The notes beneath the pieces are model-generated. The model had not been told where the DNA came from. It did no database searches and was given only the letters and a program-made list of their open reading frames with translations. 64,000 nucleotides of DNA from Wenyingzhuangia fucanilytica (GTDB lineage Bacteria > Bacteroidota > Bacteroidia > Flavobacteriales > Flavobacteriaceae), in NCBI RefSeq assembly GCF_001697185.1, contig NZ_CP014224.1, positions 1,984,001 through 2,048,000 on the forward strand, written 5' to 3'. Made by a program: the position numbers and the translations under genes. Numbering within the stretch: the first letter of the stretch is position 1; the number at the start of each line of letters is the position of its first letter. Positions 8,713 to 19,100 of this stretch are shown here, piece after piece.

Positions 8713-10122
8713 TTAATTAACCAAAGGCTTTAACTCTTCTCTAAACTTTTTTAAAACTTCTTTGTTTTTTGAATCTTTAGCAATATTGTTCCACTCCATT
8801 GGATCATTTTTATGATCGTACAATTCTTCAAAACCATCAGCATATACTATATATCTATAATTTTCACTTCTTAAAGTATAGTTTCCTTCTCCTTTTGAGG
8901 TTAAAGCTGAGTGGTTCCATTTTCCTTTAGGATTGGTTACCAAATGTGCAAAACTGTTTCCATCTAAATCTGTTTTATTAGGCAAACCACACATTTCTAA
9001 CAAGGTTGGATATACATCTATTAAAGAAACCGTTCTAATACTTTCTCCTTGAGTACCATTAAAAGGATTGTATACAATTAAAGGAGTTTTAGTAGCTTCT
9101 TCCCAAAGTGTTTGTTTAGACCAGTGCTCTTTTTCTCCTAAGTGCCAACCATGATCTCCCATTAGTACCACAATGGTATTGTTTTTATATTCGCTATTTT
9201 CTAATTGGTTTAATACATTCCCCACACAAGCATCTGCATAGGCCAAACAAGCCAAATATGCCTTTACTACAGATTTCCAATTATTGGTTCTTAAAATTTC
9301 ATGATGTAATTTACTAGCAGCCCAATTGCTCCCTATTTTTCCTACATCTTCTAAATCATTTTTTAAAACTTTAGGAAGTTGAATAGTTTCTTCATCAAAC
9401 ATATCAAAATACTTTTGTGGAGCATATAAAGGCAAGTGAGGTCTAAAAATTCCACAAGCTAAAAAGAAAGGCTTGTTGTGTTTTTGTTTTAAAAAACGAG
9501 CCGCATAATCTGATGATTTCCAATCGTGTGTTTTTTCATCTTTTATATCAATCCCTAGCCAATCAAATGATTTTGTTTTACTTCCTTTCACACCAGCTCC
9601 TTTAAAATCAATTCCATGTTGAAGACGTAATTCCTTTGCAGGATATTGACATCCTAAACCACCTTTGTGTTCTTGTTGAAAAGAACCTGGATCACTACCA
9701 GGTTTAGGTGTTGGCTTGGTACCTCTTGGGCTGTGAAAAATTTTACCAGCTGCTGCTGTTTTATACCCATTAGCAGCAAAATATTGTGGTAATGTAATCG
9801 TATTTTCAAATCCTTTTTGTTCTCTAAAATTTTCTTCATTACCATGAACTCCCGTTTTAAAAGGTTGATAACCTGTTAACATACTCGTTCTTGATGGGTT
9901 ACACAATGCAGCAGAACAATAAGCTTGTTTAAATACAGTACTTTTTTTTGCTAAAGCATCCATATTAGGAGTAATAGCTTGCGGATGACCTCCGTATGCA
10001 CCAATCCAATCATTCATATCATCTACCATAATTAACAAAACATTAGGTTTAGATGATTGACTATATCCTGAAATTGTAACAAACAATACAAGAATTTTAA
10101 TTATACTTTTATAGATTTTCAT
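8713..10122 (-). CDS. S1-family sulfatase (iduronate-2-sulfatase-like, S1_7 type)
   Basis: 469 aa, signal peptide of about 21 residues. Metal motif LLIMVDDMNDWIGAYGGHP; formylglycine site C74 in AALCNPSRTSMLTGYQP; then KIFHSPRG and GDHGWHLGEKEHWSKQT, which are typical of the iduronate-2-sulfatase-like branch. This branch (S1_7) occurs in carrageenan loci of flavobacteria, as I recall. Periplasmic; removes one specific sulfate from an oligosaccharide. It begins a tight gene string (15 bases to the next sulfatase). A 149-base gap with a dyad separates it from the sulfatase gene upstream. Confidence 0.92.
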   Translation of the reverse strand: MKIYKSIIKILVLFVTISGYSQSSKPNVLLIMVDDMNDWIGAYGGHPQAITPNMDALAKKSTVFKQAYCSAALCNPSRTSMLTGYQPFKTGVHGNEENFREQKGFENTITLPQYFAANGYKTAAAGKIFHSPRGTKPTPKPGSDPGSFQQEHKGGLGCQYPAKELRLQHGIDFKGAGVKGSKTKSFDWLGIDIKDEKTHDWKSSDYAARFLKQKHNKPFFLACGIFRPHLPLYAPQKYFDMFDEETIQLPKVLKNDLEDVGKIGSNWAASKLHHEILRTNNWKSVVKAYLACLAYADACVGNVLNQLENSEYKNNTIVVLMGDHGWHLGEKEHWSKQTLWEEATKTPLIVYNPFNGTQGESIRTVSLIDVYPTLLEMCGLPNKTDLDGNSFAHLVTNPKGKWNHSALTSKGEGNYTLRSENYRYIVYADGFEELYDHKNDPMEWNNIAKDSKNKEVLKKFREELKPLVN

Positions 10123-10217
10123 AATTTATACTTTTGCTTATAACGAAGAAAAACAAATCCTTTTAATAAAATATATCTGTGAGTTAAACAGATGTCTTTG
10201 TAAATATTTTTCACCAC

Positions 10218-10244
10218 AAATCCAGCTCTTATTTTGCTGGATTT
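10218..10244. repeat. Short inverted repeat between two sulfatase genes
   Basis: Nine-base perfect arms (AAATCCAGC and GCTGGATTT) around a nine-base loop, in the 149-base gap between two sulfatase genes. On the transcribed minus strand no clear U-run follows, so it is not a classical terminator; it may be an mRNA processing or attenuation hairpin that sets the ratio of the two sulfatases. Confidence 0.5.
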
Positions 10245-10271
10245 AATGTTTGACTGGAAAAAAGCTCTTTT

Positions 10272-11774
10272 TTAATTTTTTAAAACTGAATTTGGAGGCA
10301 ATGGTACTTGGTTCTCTTTTCTCCATGCTACCAATTCGTTTAACATTTTTTTAGCTTGTCTGCTATTACTAATAGCAATATTATTAGCTTCTTTAGGATC
10401 TTTTTCTAAATTATATAGTTCTACTTTTCCTGTTGCCAAATACTGAATTAATTTATAATCATCTTTTCTAATGACTGAACAAGCTTTTTGTTTGTTATTA
10501 TTACTAGCTAAGTGCCAAAAAAGTGGTCTTTTCTCAAATTTCTTATCATCTTTTTTAAACAAAGGAACTAGAGAATTTCCATCTAACACATCTTTAAAAC
10601 CATGAATATTAGCGACCTCTAAAAATGTTGGAAAGAAATCTAATAAAGTAATTGGTGCCAAACTTCTTCTTGCTTTAATACTCCCTGGCCAACTAATTAA
10701 ACCTGGTACACGAATTCCTCCTTCGTAAACCTCTCTTTTAGAACCACGCATTAAATTATTTCTACTTTCACCTCCGTTGTATCCGTTGTCAGAAGTTACG
10801 ATAATGATTGTGTTTTCTCTTAAATTATTTTGATCTAAATAGGTTACAATACGTTTAATATTTTCATCAACAGACTCAATCATTGTTGCGTAGCCTGCCA
10901 TGACCTCACGCCTTTTTCCTAATCCTTGACCAGTAATAGAATCTCCAGGTTTATTGATATATTTTTCAAACAATTCATCATTTCTATTCTTAATAGGTTT
11001 ATGAACTGCATAATAGTCTAGATTCACAAAAAAAGGCCCATCCTCTTTTTGCTCATCCATAAACTCAATAGCTTCATCTGTCAATCTATCTGTTAACCAT
11101 TCATCGGTAGGTTTATTAATAATAAATGGATTGCTAAATGGAGCCCTGTAACCTCCTTTATAACTTTTATAGCCTCCAAACTCAAAAGCAGGATCTCCTT
11201 TATAGGTTCCTCCTACATTTTTTATAAAACCACGTCCTTGTGGGTAATATTGTAAAACTTCTTTGGTTTTGTGCTCTGCCAACCAACAATAGTCTCCTGG
11301 TTCAGGTTGATCTAATTTTTCTTTAAAAGGATATGGTAAATTCAACTCTTTATTAGGATAAGGCCCTACAATATGATATTTACCGATATGAATAGCTTTG
11401 TAACCATTTTCAGACAATGGTTCTGCATAAATTTTATGATCTTTTGTTACCGTCCATCTAGAAAAAATATTTTCATCTGCAGTACCTTGTTCTAACACAG
11501 GAACATTATACACCCCTGTTCTAAATGATTGTTGTCCTGTAAACAAAGCTGTTCTTGATGGCGAACAAGTAGGATACATATACGCGTTTTCAAACACCAA
11601 ACTTTCTTTAGCTAATGCATCTAAACCAGGAGTTTCATAATAAGTAGACCCGTTAAAACCGACATCTGCATACCCTAAATCATCTACCATTATAAATACA
11701 ATATTGGGCTTTTTTTGAGAAAATCCTTTTATTGTAAAAACTAAAATAGCAACACATAAAACCTTAAACTTCAT
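10272..11774 (-). CDS. S1-family sulfatase
   Basis: 500 aa, Sec signal peptide (about 19 residues). FIMVDDLGYADVGFNGSTYY is the first metal motif; C70 in YPTCSPSRTALFTGQQ is the formylglycine cysteine. VTSDNGYNGGESRNN and LMRGSKREVYEGGIRVPGLI are the later metal and sulfate motifs. The insertion at about 120-200 (rich in Tyr/Gly) is longer than in the neighbouring arylsulfatase-like enzyme and may define the substrate pocket. Periplasmic by signal. Gaps of 149 bases on one side and 112 on the other suggest that expression may be adjusted here rather than strictly cotranslated. Confidence 0.92.
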   Translation of the reverse strand: MKFKVLCVAILVFTIKGFSQKKPNIVFIMVDDLGYADVGFNGSTYYETPGLDALAKESLVFENAYMYPTCSPSRTALFTGQQSFRTGVYNVPVLEQGTADENIFSRWTVTKDHKIYAEPLSENGYKAIHIGKYHIVGPYPNKELNLPYPFKEKLDQPEPGDYCWLAEHKTKEVLQYYPQGRGFIKNVGGTYKGDPAFEFGGYKSYKGGYRAPFSNPFIINKPTDEWLTDRLTDEAIEFMDEQKEDGPFFVNLDYYAVHKPIKNRNDELFEKYINKPGDSITGQGLGKRREVMAGYATMIESVDENIKRIVTYLDQNNLRENTIIIVTSDNGYNGGESRNNLMRGSKREVYEGGIRVPGLISWPGSIKARRSLAPITLLDFFPTFLEVANIHGFKDVLDGNSLVPLFKKDDKKFEKRPLFWHLASNNNKQKACSVIRKDDYKLIQYLATGKVELYNLEKDPKEANNIAISNSRQAKKMLNELVAWRKENQVPLPPNSVLKN

Positions 11775-11886
11775 CTTTATTCATCTTTTATAATTCTATC
11801 AGATAAAATTAAACAGAGGTCAATAATTATATGTAGTTCTAAGTCTATATGATGTATCTCTTATTATATTTACTGATATAAGATGA

Positions 11887-12771
11887 TTATTTAAGAAGCA
11901 AAATCAATTCTTTTGCCATTGCAGTACCTAATCGTTTTTGTCCTTCGGTATTGTAATGTAAATTATCCGAATGTTTTGGATAATCACTCCAAGAAGAATC
12001 TCTAGATGTTTTTACAATCCCTGTATTTTTATCTTGATTAGCCACTTCTTCCATTGCTTTTCTTACCAAGTCTGGACCTTCTTTATATTTTCTAGACAAC
12101 GGATTTACCTCACCGATAACAAAAGGCATTTGTGGCATTTCTAAAGAGGTTCTGCATCCTTTTATTAAAGCAGTAAGATTTTCTTTATAACTTTTTGCTG
12201 TTATTTCTTTATTTGTATCTCCTTCACCTTGCATCCAAACCATTCCAAGAATTTTGTATGGTTTTCCTTCAGCTTTCAATCTTTTTAAATCGTTTTGAAC
12301 ATGTGTTAAATGAGCTTCATACAATTTCATGGCTTTTCGCTCCGCTCCTCTTTCTGCCAGATTTGCTTTTTCTTGACTCCAATTAGGATTCCAAGCTCCG
12401 TACAAAGAAGTTCCTCCAACAGCTGTCTTAATCAATAAAAATTCTTGATTAGGAAACTTTTCTGCCAGTGTTAAACCAATCATTATTTCTGGCCCAAAAT
12501 GTTTTGTAAACTTATATTTTTCAGGTTGATTGGTAGACACAAAATAAGACAACGGTCGTGCTGCTACATTTGGATTGTTAGAAGTACTTAACAAAACCCT
12601 ATTGGCAATTTTTTCTATTCTTTGTTGAACAGAAACCTCTAAAGCTTCATAATTTCCATGTCCTTGCATATTAGATTGTCCTGCTAACAAGACTACTTGT
12701 ACTTCTTTTTTTTGAGCAAAACAAAGTGCGCAAAACAAAGAACAAATCAGAATAATTTTATTTTTATACAT
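11887..12771 (-). CDS. SASA/SGNH carbohydrate esterase (paralog A)
   Basis: 294 aa, Sec signal peptide (cleavage near residue 19). The compact single-domain SASA type: VVLLAGQSNMQGHG with the nucleophile serine, GGTSLYGAWNPNW, MVWMQGEGD, and the C-terminal SDNLHYNTEGQKRLG, which carries the triad Asp/His. It looks like a paralog of the gene 3 bases upstream and was probably formed by tandem duplication. Such proteins (CE6-like or acetylxylan-esterase-like) remove O-acetyl groups from polysaccharides. In this sulfated galactan locus the acyl substrate is unknown. Confidence 0.88.
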   Translation of the reverse strand: MYKNKIILICSLFCALCFAQKKEVQVVLLAGQSNMQGHGNYEALEVSVQQRIEKIANRVLLSTSNNPNVAARPLSYFVSTNQPEKYKFTKHFGPEIMIGLTLAEKFPNQEFLLIKTAVGGTSLYGAWNPNWSQEKANLAERGAERKAMKLYEAHLTHVQNDLKRLKAEGKPYKILGMVWMQGEGDTNKEITAKSYKENLTALIKGCRTSLEMPQMPFVIGEVNPLSRKYKEGPDLVRKAMEEVANQDKNTGIVKTSRDSSWSDYPKHSDNLHYNTEGQKRLGTAMAKELILLLK

Positions 12772-12774
12772 CTT

Positions 12775-13650
12775 TTAATTTTGTAGTGATATAATTTCTT
12801 TAGCAAAAGCAGTTCCTAAACGTTTTTGTCCTTCTGCGTTGTAATGTACATTGTCTGGGTTTTTAGGATAATCGCTCCAAGAAGTATCTGTTGATGTTTT
12901 TATAATTCCAACATGATTATCTTCACTAGCAACGGTTTCCATGGCTGCTCTAACTCTAGCAGCTCCGTTTTTAACACCATATCTTGAGTTAATCTGTCCT
13001 ATCACAAAAGGCATGTTTTTAACATCAAATTCATTTCTGTATTTCGCTATCAACTTTTTTAAAGTGGTTGCATAAGTATCAGCAGAAACATCTAAAACAG
13101 CATCATTTTCTCCTTGCATCCATGCCATTCCAATGATTTTGTAAGTTTGACCACTAGCCTCCAATGCTTTTAAATTTTTATGAATAGCAGTGATGTGCAT
13201 TTTATTTAGATCTAACTTTTGCTTAAATCCTTTTTCTATTTGTTGTGCTTTTTCTACAGACCACTCAGGATTCCATGCTCCATACAAAACAGTCCCTCCT
13301 TGTGCTTTTTTAATCAATAAAAATTGTTGATCTGGATATGCTTCTGCCAAAGTCAATCCAATAAATAATTCTGGACCAAAACTTTTAGTATATGGAAACT
13401 TTTTACTTGGTTTAATGGTATTGTAAGAAAGTGGCTTTGCTTCTTTTCCGTGATTGCTATACAATACCCTATCTTTAATTTTATCTATTCTTGCACGAAC
13501 AGCTTCGTCTAATTCTTCATAATTCCCATTCCCTGCCATGTTAGATTGTCCTGCAAGCAAAACTACTTGTACTTCTTTTTTTTGTGCATGGCCTAAACCA
13601 AAGGCTCCTAATATACAAATCACTAAAATTTTAATTCCTATTTTTTTCAT
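12775..13650 (-). CDS. SASA/SGNH carbohydrate esterase (paralog B)
   Basis: 291 aa when begun at the ATG at 13650, which places the signal peptide MKKIGIKILVICILGAFGLG at the very N-terminus. A longer frame begins at a TTG at 13671, but that codon lies inside a promoter -7 match, so I prefer 13650. Motifs: VVLLAGQSNMAGNG (serine nucleophile), GGTVLYGAWNPEW, MAWMQGENDA, PDNVHYNAEGQKRLG (Asp/His). It looks closely similar to the next gene, which follows after 3 bases. First gene of the operon that runs to the left end, because a terminator lies just upstream. Confidence 0.88.
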   Translation of the reverse strand: MKKIGIKILVICILGAFGLGHAQKKEVQVVLLAGQSNMAGNGNYEELDEAVRARIDKIKDRVLYSNHGKEAKPLSYNTIKPSKKFPYTKSFGPELFIGLTLAEAYPDQQFLLIKKAQGGTVLYGAWNPEWSVEKAQQIEKGFKQKLDLNKMHITAIHKNLKALEASGQTYKIIGMAWMQGENDAVLDVSADTYATTLKKLIAKYRNEFDVKNMPFVIGQINSRYGVKNGAARVRAAMETVASEDNHVGIIKTSTDTSWSDYPKNPDNVHYNAEGQKRLGTAFAKEIISLQN

Positions 13651-13668
13651 GAAAATTAATTTATAACT

Positions 13669-13676
13669 CAAATCTA
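13669..13676 (-). promoter_or_regulatory. Candidate Bacteroidota -7 promoter element
   Basis: On the minus strand this reads TAGATTTG, a full match to the Bacteroidota -7 consensus TAnnTTTG. It lies 18 bases upstream of the ATG at 13650 and downstream of a terminator, where a new transcript must start. The -33 TTTG is only approximated (TTTC). Confidence 0.45.
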
Positions 13677-13743
13677 CCTCTCTATTAAAATGAAAATGTA
13701 GCTATGTATACAAAAAATGTATGTATGCTTATATTTATCACAA

Positions 13744-13777
13744 AAAAACCGATAAACATAGCTGCTTATCGGTTTTT
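13744..13777 (-). terminator. Rho-independent terminator after the clan GH-A gene
   Basis: Stem CCGATAA/TTATCGG extended by five A-T pairs, ten-base loop, A-run on one side and T-run on the other. It lies just past the stop codon of the 764-aa enzyme gene and separates two transcription units. Confidence 0.85.
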
Positions 13778-13795
13778 ATATTTTTGATTTAAAGA

Positions 13796-16090
13796 TTATT
13801 TACTAGCATCTACAACCTCTACAAAAAACACTTCATTTGGTTTTAGTGTTGGTGTATTAGTTACATTAATTCCTTTTAATAAATCTTTACAAACGGTTCC
13901 TTTTTTAGCTCCTTTTAAAGATATTTCTAGGTTTGCACTACTTTTACCCACATTTACGATAGATAAAATGTACTTTCCATCTTTGTTAGTAATCGCTTTC
14001 CAAAGACATCCTTTTTGACCAATTGCATTTTGTTCTTTTACTTTAACTGGAGATAATAAGTTTTTTTGAGCTAATAACTCCATTGCTTGATGCTCCATTT
14101 CTTCTAAAGAATTCACCAAAATCAATGTTCCTTTACTAGCTTTTAATGTTGATTTTAAAGGTTGTCCATATTCATTTTTCTTAAAACTAACTTTATCTAT
14201 AAAAACAGTTCCTCCTTTGTTTAAATAAGATTGAACAGCATCTAATTCTTCTTGTGTTACAAATTGAGTATTGGCTACCAATACTACATCCCAATTTGTG
14301 TTTTCTTGTTTGTTAATAATATCTTTAGTTACAAAACCAATAGGTGTTCCATTAAACTCTAAATCCTCATACAATTCAAAAACATCATCCATGTGTTTGG
14401 CTTTATTAATTGCCGATGTTTTTGAATAGAACAAACGCAATGATTTTCTTTGACGTTGCATGGCCATAATTTCTTCTGAAAAACTATTCAAATCAATCAT
14501 AGTCATCGCAACTTCATTTGTTACTCTTGGTTGCTGATTATTAGAACCTGCGTATCCTTTATCATTTTGAGCTTTCTTAGAAATAGCACCGTTTGCCTCT
14601 CTTGGCCAATACCATATTTGACTTGCTGTCATTCCATAAGTATGTGCCAACCAAAAACTAGCTCTTGCATATGCAGGATCTAAATATAAATCTCTAGATC
14701 TTACCGTAGATAAATAGTGTAATTCTGAATTGAAATTAACTTTGTTTGGACTTACGGATTTCATAAAATCAAATCCCATACACAACTCTCTCCATTCAAA
14801 CTTATAATCTTTTTCCCATTCTAAATCTTTTCCCCATAATTTAGAGTGTGCTGCTCCAGAATCGTTCCCAATAATTCCACTTAAATCTGTAAGAGCTTCT
14901 AAATCTATTCCGTGAATTCTTTGGTTATCTGTCCATAAATTAGGCATAATTTTTAAGTGTACTTTGGCATTTGCATCATACTTTTGAGTAGTGTTTTTTA
15001 TAAATGTGTACCACTCTGTAACACGTTCCATATTAAAATATGCCCAATCATACCATTTTGGAGTTCCTTTTAAACTAATATCAATTGGAATTTCAATTTC
15101 AACAGTCTCAAAACTCTTAAAATCTGTTTCCCAAACTTTATTTAGTTCTGTAATTGTTTTGTGTTTTTTAGACAACCAAACTCTAAACTTTTCTATAGTA
15201 TACTCTGAAACTCCTCCAGAAGCCCAAAGTTTTTTGTTTTTAGTTTTATCTCCTTGTGTAAAAAAATGGGGTTCATTGCACATCATATATCCTAACTCAG
15301 AAAACTTTTTTCCTGCCATATAAGGCACCATTCCTCCAATTAATTTTTCTTGAACATCACGAGCTCCAGGATTATCTATATCATAAGCCGTATAGGTATC
15401 TTCTCTCATTTTTAAACCTGGACCAAATTTTTCTTCAGCCCATTTTGGAACACTTTTATGATTCATAAAAATAAACCCTAAAGAACCATTAGGTTTGCTT
15501 TTTAATTCTTCTAATTTTTTAGGATTGATGGTTCCATCTTCTTTAACCACATAAGACGGAGTTATAAAAAAACCATCTTGATTTCCATGATACTCTGTTA
15601 ATTCTTTGGTTTTAGGCTTCCAAGTATAATCTGCTAAAAAAACAGGTCTATTCTCATAAGTTAATTGGTCTCCCTCTACCTCTACTTGTTCCCAATTTAC
15701 TTTTGGACTTGGAATTCTTTTTATTTTTCCTTGAGACACCAATGTTATTTCCTCAATAGCTTTATCAAGCATCTTTACCACATCTGCTCTTTCAAAATCA
15801 GGTAAATCCTGAGCTAATTCTGCTGCCTTTTTTTTATAAATAGGCACCAATTCAAAAGCTTTTTTGTTTACTTCTATATTTTTTTCATCCCAATTCGCAT
15901 ATTTTAAAAATACTTCAGCTGTACGAATAGTTGTTTTTTCTTTTAAAACATCAATCTTTTTCTTTTCTGCCTTTTTGATTAATTTTTCTAATTTTTCCAT
16001 TTTAGCTCGTGCCTCTTTTTCAATAGACTGAGCTGAGCACACTCCTGTTATGGCAACAAAAAGAGCTACAATACATTGTTTTTTAAACAT
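13796..16090 (-). CDS. Clan GH-A glycoside hydrolase, GH42/GH167-like (periplasmic paralog)
   Basis: 764 aa with a signal peptide (about 20 residues). Residues 22-120 form a charged helical N-terminal region. A TIM barrel covers about 130-500, with a candidate acid/base E273 in MMCNEPHFF and nucleophile E456 in FNSELHYLS. Residues about 545-670 resemble the flavodoxin-like GH42 trimerisation domain (IGFVTKDIINK, VVLVANTQFV, GGTVFIDK), and a small beta domain closes the chain. Retaining beta-galactosidases of GH42 and the related GH167, which acts on carrageenan oligosaccharides, share this plan. I infer an exo-beta-galactosidase or a neocarra-oligosaccharide-releasing enzyme. No T9SS tail, so probably periplasmic. 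It follows its larger paralog by 13 bases and ends the operon at a terminator. Confidence 0.75.
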   Translation of the reverse strand: MFKKQCIVALFVAITGVCSAQSIEKEARAKMEKLEKLIKKAEKKKIDVLKEKTTIRTAEVFLKYANWDEKNIEVNKKAFELVPIYKKKAAELAQDLPDFERADVVKMLDKAIEEITLVSQGKIKRIPSPKVNWEQVEVEGDQLTYENRPVFLADYTWKPKTKELTEYHGNQDGFFITPSYVVKEDGTINPKKLEELKSKPNGSLGFIFMNHKSVPKWAEEKFGPGLKMREDTYTAYDIDNPGARDVQEKLIGGMVPYMAGKKFSELGYMMCNEPHFFTQGDKTKNKKLWASGGVSEYTIEKFRVWLSKKHKTITELNKVWETDFKSFETVEIEIPIDISLKGTPKWYDWAYFNMERVTEWYTFIKNTTQKYDANAKVHLKIMPNLWTDNQRIHGIDLEALTDLSGIIGNDSGAAHSKLWGKDLEWEKDYKFEWRELCMGFDFMKSVSPNKVNFNSELHYLSTVRSRDLYLDPAYARASFWLAHTYGMTASQIWYWPREANGAISKKAQNDKGYAGSNNQQPRVTNEVAMTMIDLNSFSEEIMAMQRQRKSLRLFYSKTSAINKAKHMDDVFELYEDLEFNGTPIGFVTKDIINKQENTNWDVVLVANTQFVTQEELDAVQSYLNKGGTVFIDKVSFKKNEYGQPLKSTLKASKGTLILVNSLEEMEHQAMELLAQKNLLSPVKVKEQNAIGQKGCLWKAITNKDGKYILSIVNVGKSSANLEISLKGAKKGTVCKDLLKGINVTNTPTLKPNEVFFVEVVDASK

Positions 16091-16103
16091 GTGGTTACTT
16101 GTA

Positions 16104-19100
16104 TTAATTTATGATTATTCTTTTAACTATTGTTTTACCTTGATAAGCTGTTTTAAAAAAAAACACTCCCTTTCCTAAATTTTCTAAAGAAACAGATAAT
16201 GGATTTGATACATTTTCAATTGTTTTTACTTTGCTTCCTAAAACATTATAGACTTCTATATCATACCTAAAATCATCTGGTACTTCAATCAGTACATTTC
16301 CCGTACTAGGGTTTGGTGATACCATTAATTTTATATCATTATTAATGATTTTTGAAGATAAAGACCCTTCTGTAAATTCCAAATTATCAAAATACAGAAC
16401 AGAGGGTTTTGTACCAATATCTGAATCGAGTATTTTAAATGTTAATTTTGATGCTATGGTTTCCGACAAAGTTACTTCTTGAGATAGGTAATGCCATGTT
16501 CCTGTACTCAAACCTGATAAATTCCATGTAATGGCTTTAAACGGACTAGCAATATTTGTTTGTACTTTAGATGGGCTATTATTATCTATATAAACGGCCA
16601 ATTTAGCTGTATAAGTTCCTGCTGCTAAATTTAATTTTGATCCAGCTGGAGAAGTATTTCCACCTCCTTGTGCTTGATAAGCAGTTTCAGAACCTACAGA
16701 AGAATCAAACTTTAAGCTATAATCACCAAATGCTTTTTCTTCATCAGAAAAAGAAAAATTTTGATGTTGAAAAAACCATCCTGTACTAGCTGCATTTCCT
16801 GTAGGATTGGGTTCTATAACTCCTGGGGTTTCAGCATCTGCTTTTTCAAACTCATAATATTCTTCGATAGATTCATCATACGAAGTTTCTGAAACTTCTA
16901 CAAAATAAACTTCATTAGGTTGTAATGTAGGTGTTGTGGTTACCGGAATTCCTTTTAACAAGTCTTTACAATAAACTTCACTTGCTCCTTTCAATCCAAT
17001 GGTTAATGTTGATGCTGTTTTTCCTAAATTAACCACAGAAATTACCTGTTTACCTGCATTATTTTGTACACATCTCCAAACACAGGTCTTTATTCCTTGA
17101 CTGTTAGTTTCATTAATGGTTACCGCTGGAAACCTATTTTTACTATTTAATATTGAATAAGCTTGAGATTTTATAGATGATATTGTAGATGCATTTATAA
17201 TTGTTCCACTACTTACTTGTAAGGTACTTAATGATGTTTGACCATATTCGTTTTTTTGCAAACTGATATTATCTATAATAATCGTTCCTCCATTATCTAA
17301 ATAATCTTGTAAAGCCGCTATTTCATCTTCGGTAGCAAACTCAGTTTCGTGAACCAAAATTACATCCCATAAATTTGCATCTTGTGCATTGATAATATCT
17401 TTGGTAGCAAAACCAATAGGAATTCCATCAAAATGCATGGCTTCATACAACTCAAACAAATCATCCATATGATTCGATTTATTAATTGCCGATGTTTTAG
17501 AATAAAAAATTCGAATAGGCTTTCTTAAGCGTTGCATCTCCATAATTTCATCAGAGTAGGCATTCAAATCAATCATCGTAGAAGCTACCTCATTTACAAT
17601 TCTAGGTTGCTGATTATTTGACCCCCCATAACCTTTCCCGGCATTTGGCCTAATTGATCCATCCACTTGTCTTGCCCAAAACCATGTTTGACTGGCAGTC
17701 ATTGCATACACATGTGCCAACCAAAACGTAGCTCTTGCATACATTGGATCTTGATATAAATTTCTTGACTTTCCTGTAGATAAATAGTGAACTTCTGTAT
17801 TATAAGTTATTTTCTCTGGACTTACAGATTTCATAAAATCAAACCCCATACATAGTTCTCTCCAATCAAAAGCGTAGTGGGTTTCCCATTCATAAGGCCC
17901 TCCCCACATTGGCGAATTTTCTGACCCTGAATCGTTTCCTATAATATCACTTAATGTAGTAAGTGTTTCAAAATCTATTCCGTGAATTCTTTCATTCTCC
18001 GTCCATAGATTAGGCATAATTTTTAAATGCACTTTGGCATCGGTATCGTATTCTCTTATTTTTGATTTTAACCAAGTGTACCACTCTGTAACACGATACA
18101 TATTAAAATAAGCCCAATCATACCACATAGGAGTTCCTTTTAAACTCACATCAATAGGAATATCAATTGTTACATCGTTAAAAGAAGTAAAAGAAGTACC
18201 CCACAAATTATTTAACGATTGGATAGAGCCATGTTTATTCCCCAACCATGTTTTAAACTTCTCAATAGAATAAGATGATACAGGCCCTGATGCCCAAGCT
18301 AATTTATCTCCATCCTTTTGAGTAAAAAAATGAGGCTCATTACACAACATATACCCTAATTCCGAATATTTTTTATCGGCCATATTAGGTACCGTACCTG
18401 CCAATAACATCCCCATCATTTCCTTTGCTCCAGGATTATCTATATCGTAATTAGTATAGGTATCTTCACGCATTTTAAAGCCTAGTCCATATTCTTGTTC
18501 TGCCCAATTGGGTACATTTTTATTGTTTAAAAAAATAAAACCTGTAGAACCATTTGGTTTACTAGACAATTCACTCGCTATATTATTTCTAATGGTTCCG
18601 TTCTTATCCGTAACATAAGAGGGTGTTAAAAAAAAGCCATCTTGATTTCCGTGAAATTCTGTTAAAGAATCTACAGAAGGTTTCCAAGTATAATCTGCTA
18701 AAAAAACTGATTTCCCTTGATACACCAAACGATCACCTTGATGTGTAACTTGCTCCCAATTGATATGTGGACTTGCCTTTCTCTTAACCGTTCCAGCATT
18801 TAACAACTTTAAATAATCAATAGCATCTTGTAGCATGATATTGATTTCAGTTCTTTCAAAATCCGGCAATAAATTGGCCATTTCTGCTGCATTGTCTTTA
18901 TACCTGGCTACTAGTTCAAAATAAGTAGTATTTTCAGTAATATTATTCTCATCCCAATTCGCATATTTTAAAAAGACCTCTGCAGTACGAACTGTTGTTT
19001 TTTCTTTTAATACATCTATCCCTTTTAGTTCAGCAATAGAAATTAAAGCATTTAAAGTATCTATTTTAACTTTTGCTTGCTGTGTTAATGTCTGAGCTCT

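Noticed and set aside
10218-10244. Terminator between two sulfatase genes
   Set aside because: The stem is good, but no U-run follows on the transcribed strand; kept only as an inverted repeat.
13651-13671. TTG start at 13671 for the SASA esterase gene
   Set aside because: It would put seven residues before a normal signal peptide and the TTG sits in a -7 promoter match; ATG at 13650 is better.
13796-16090. GH86 agarase/porphyranase identity for the 764-aa enzyme
   Set aside because: Although it is a clan GH-A enzyme in an algal galactan locus, the flavodoxin-like middle domain points to GH42/GH167 rather than GH86.
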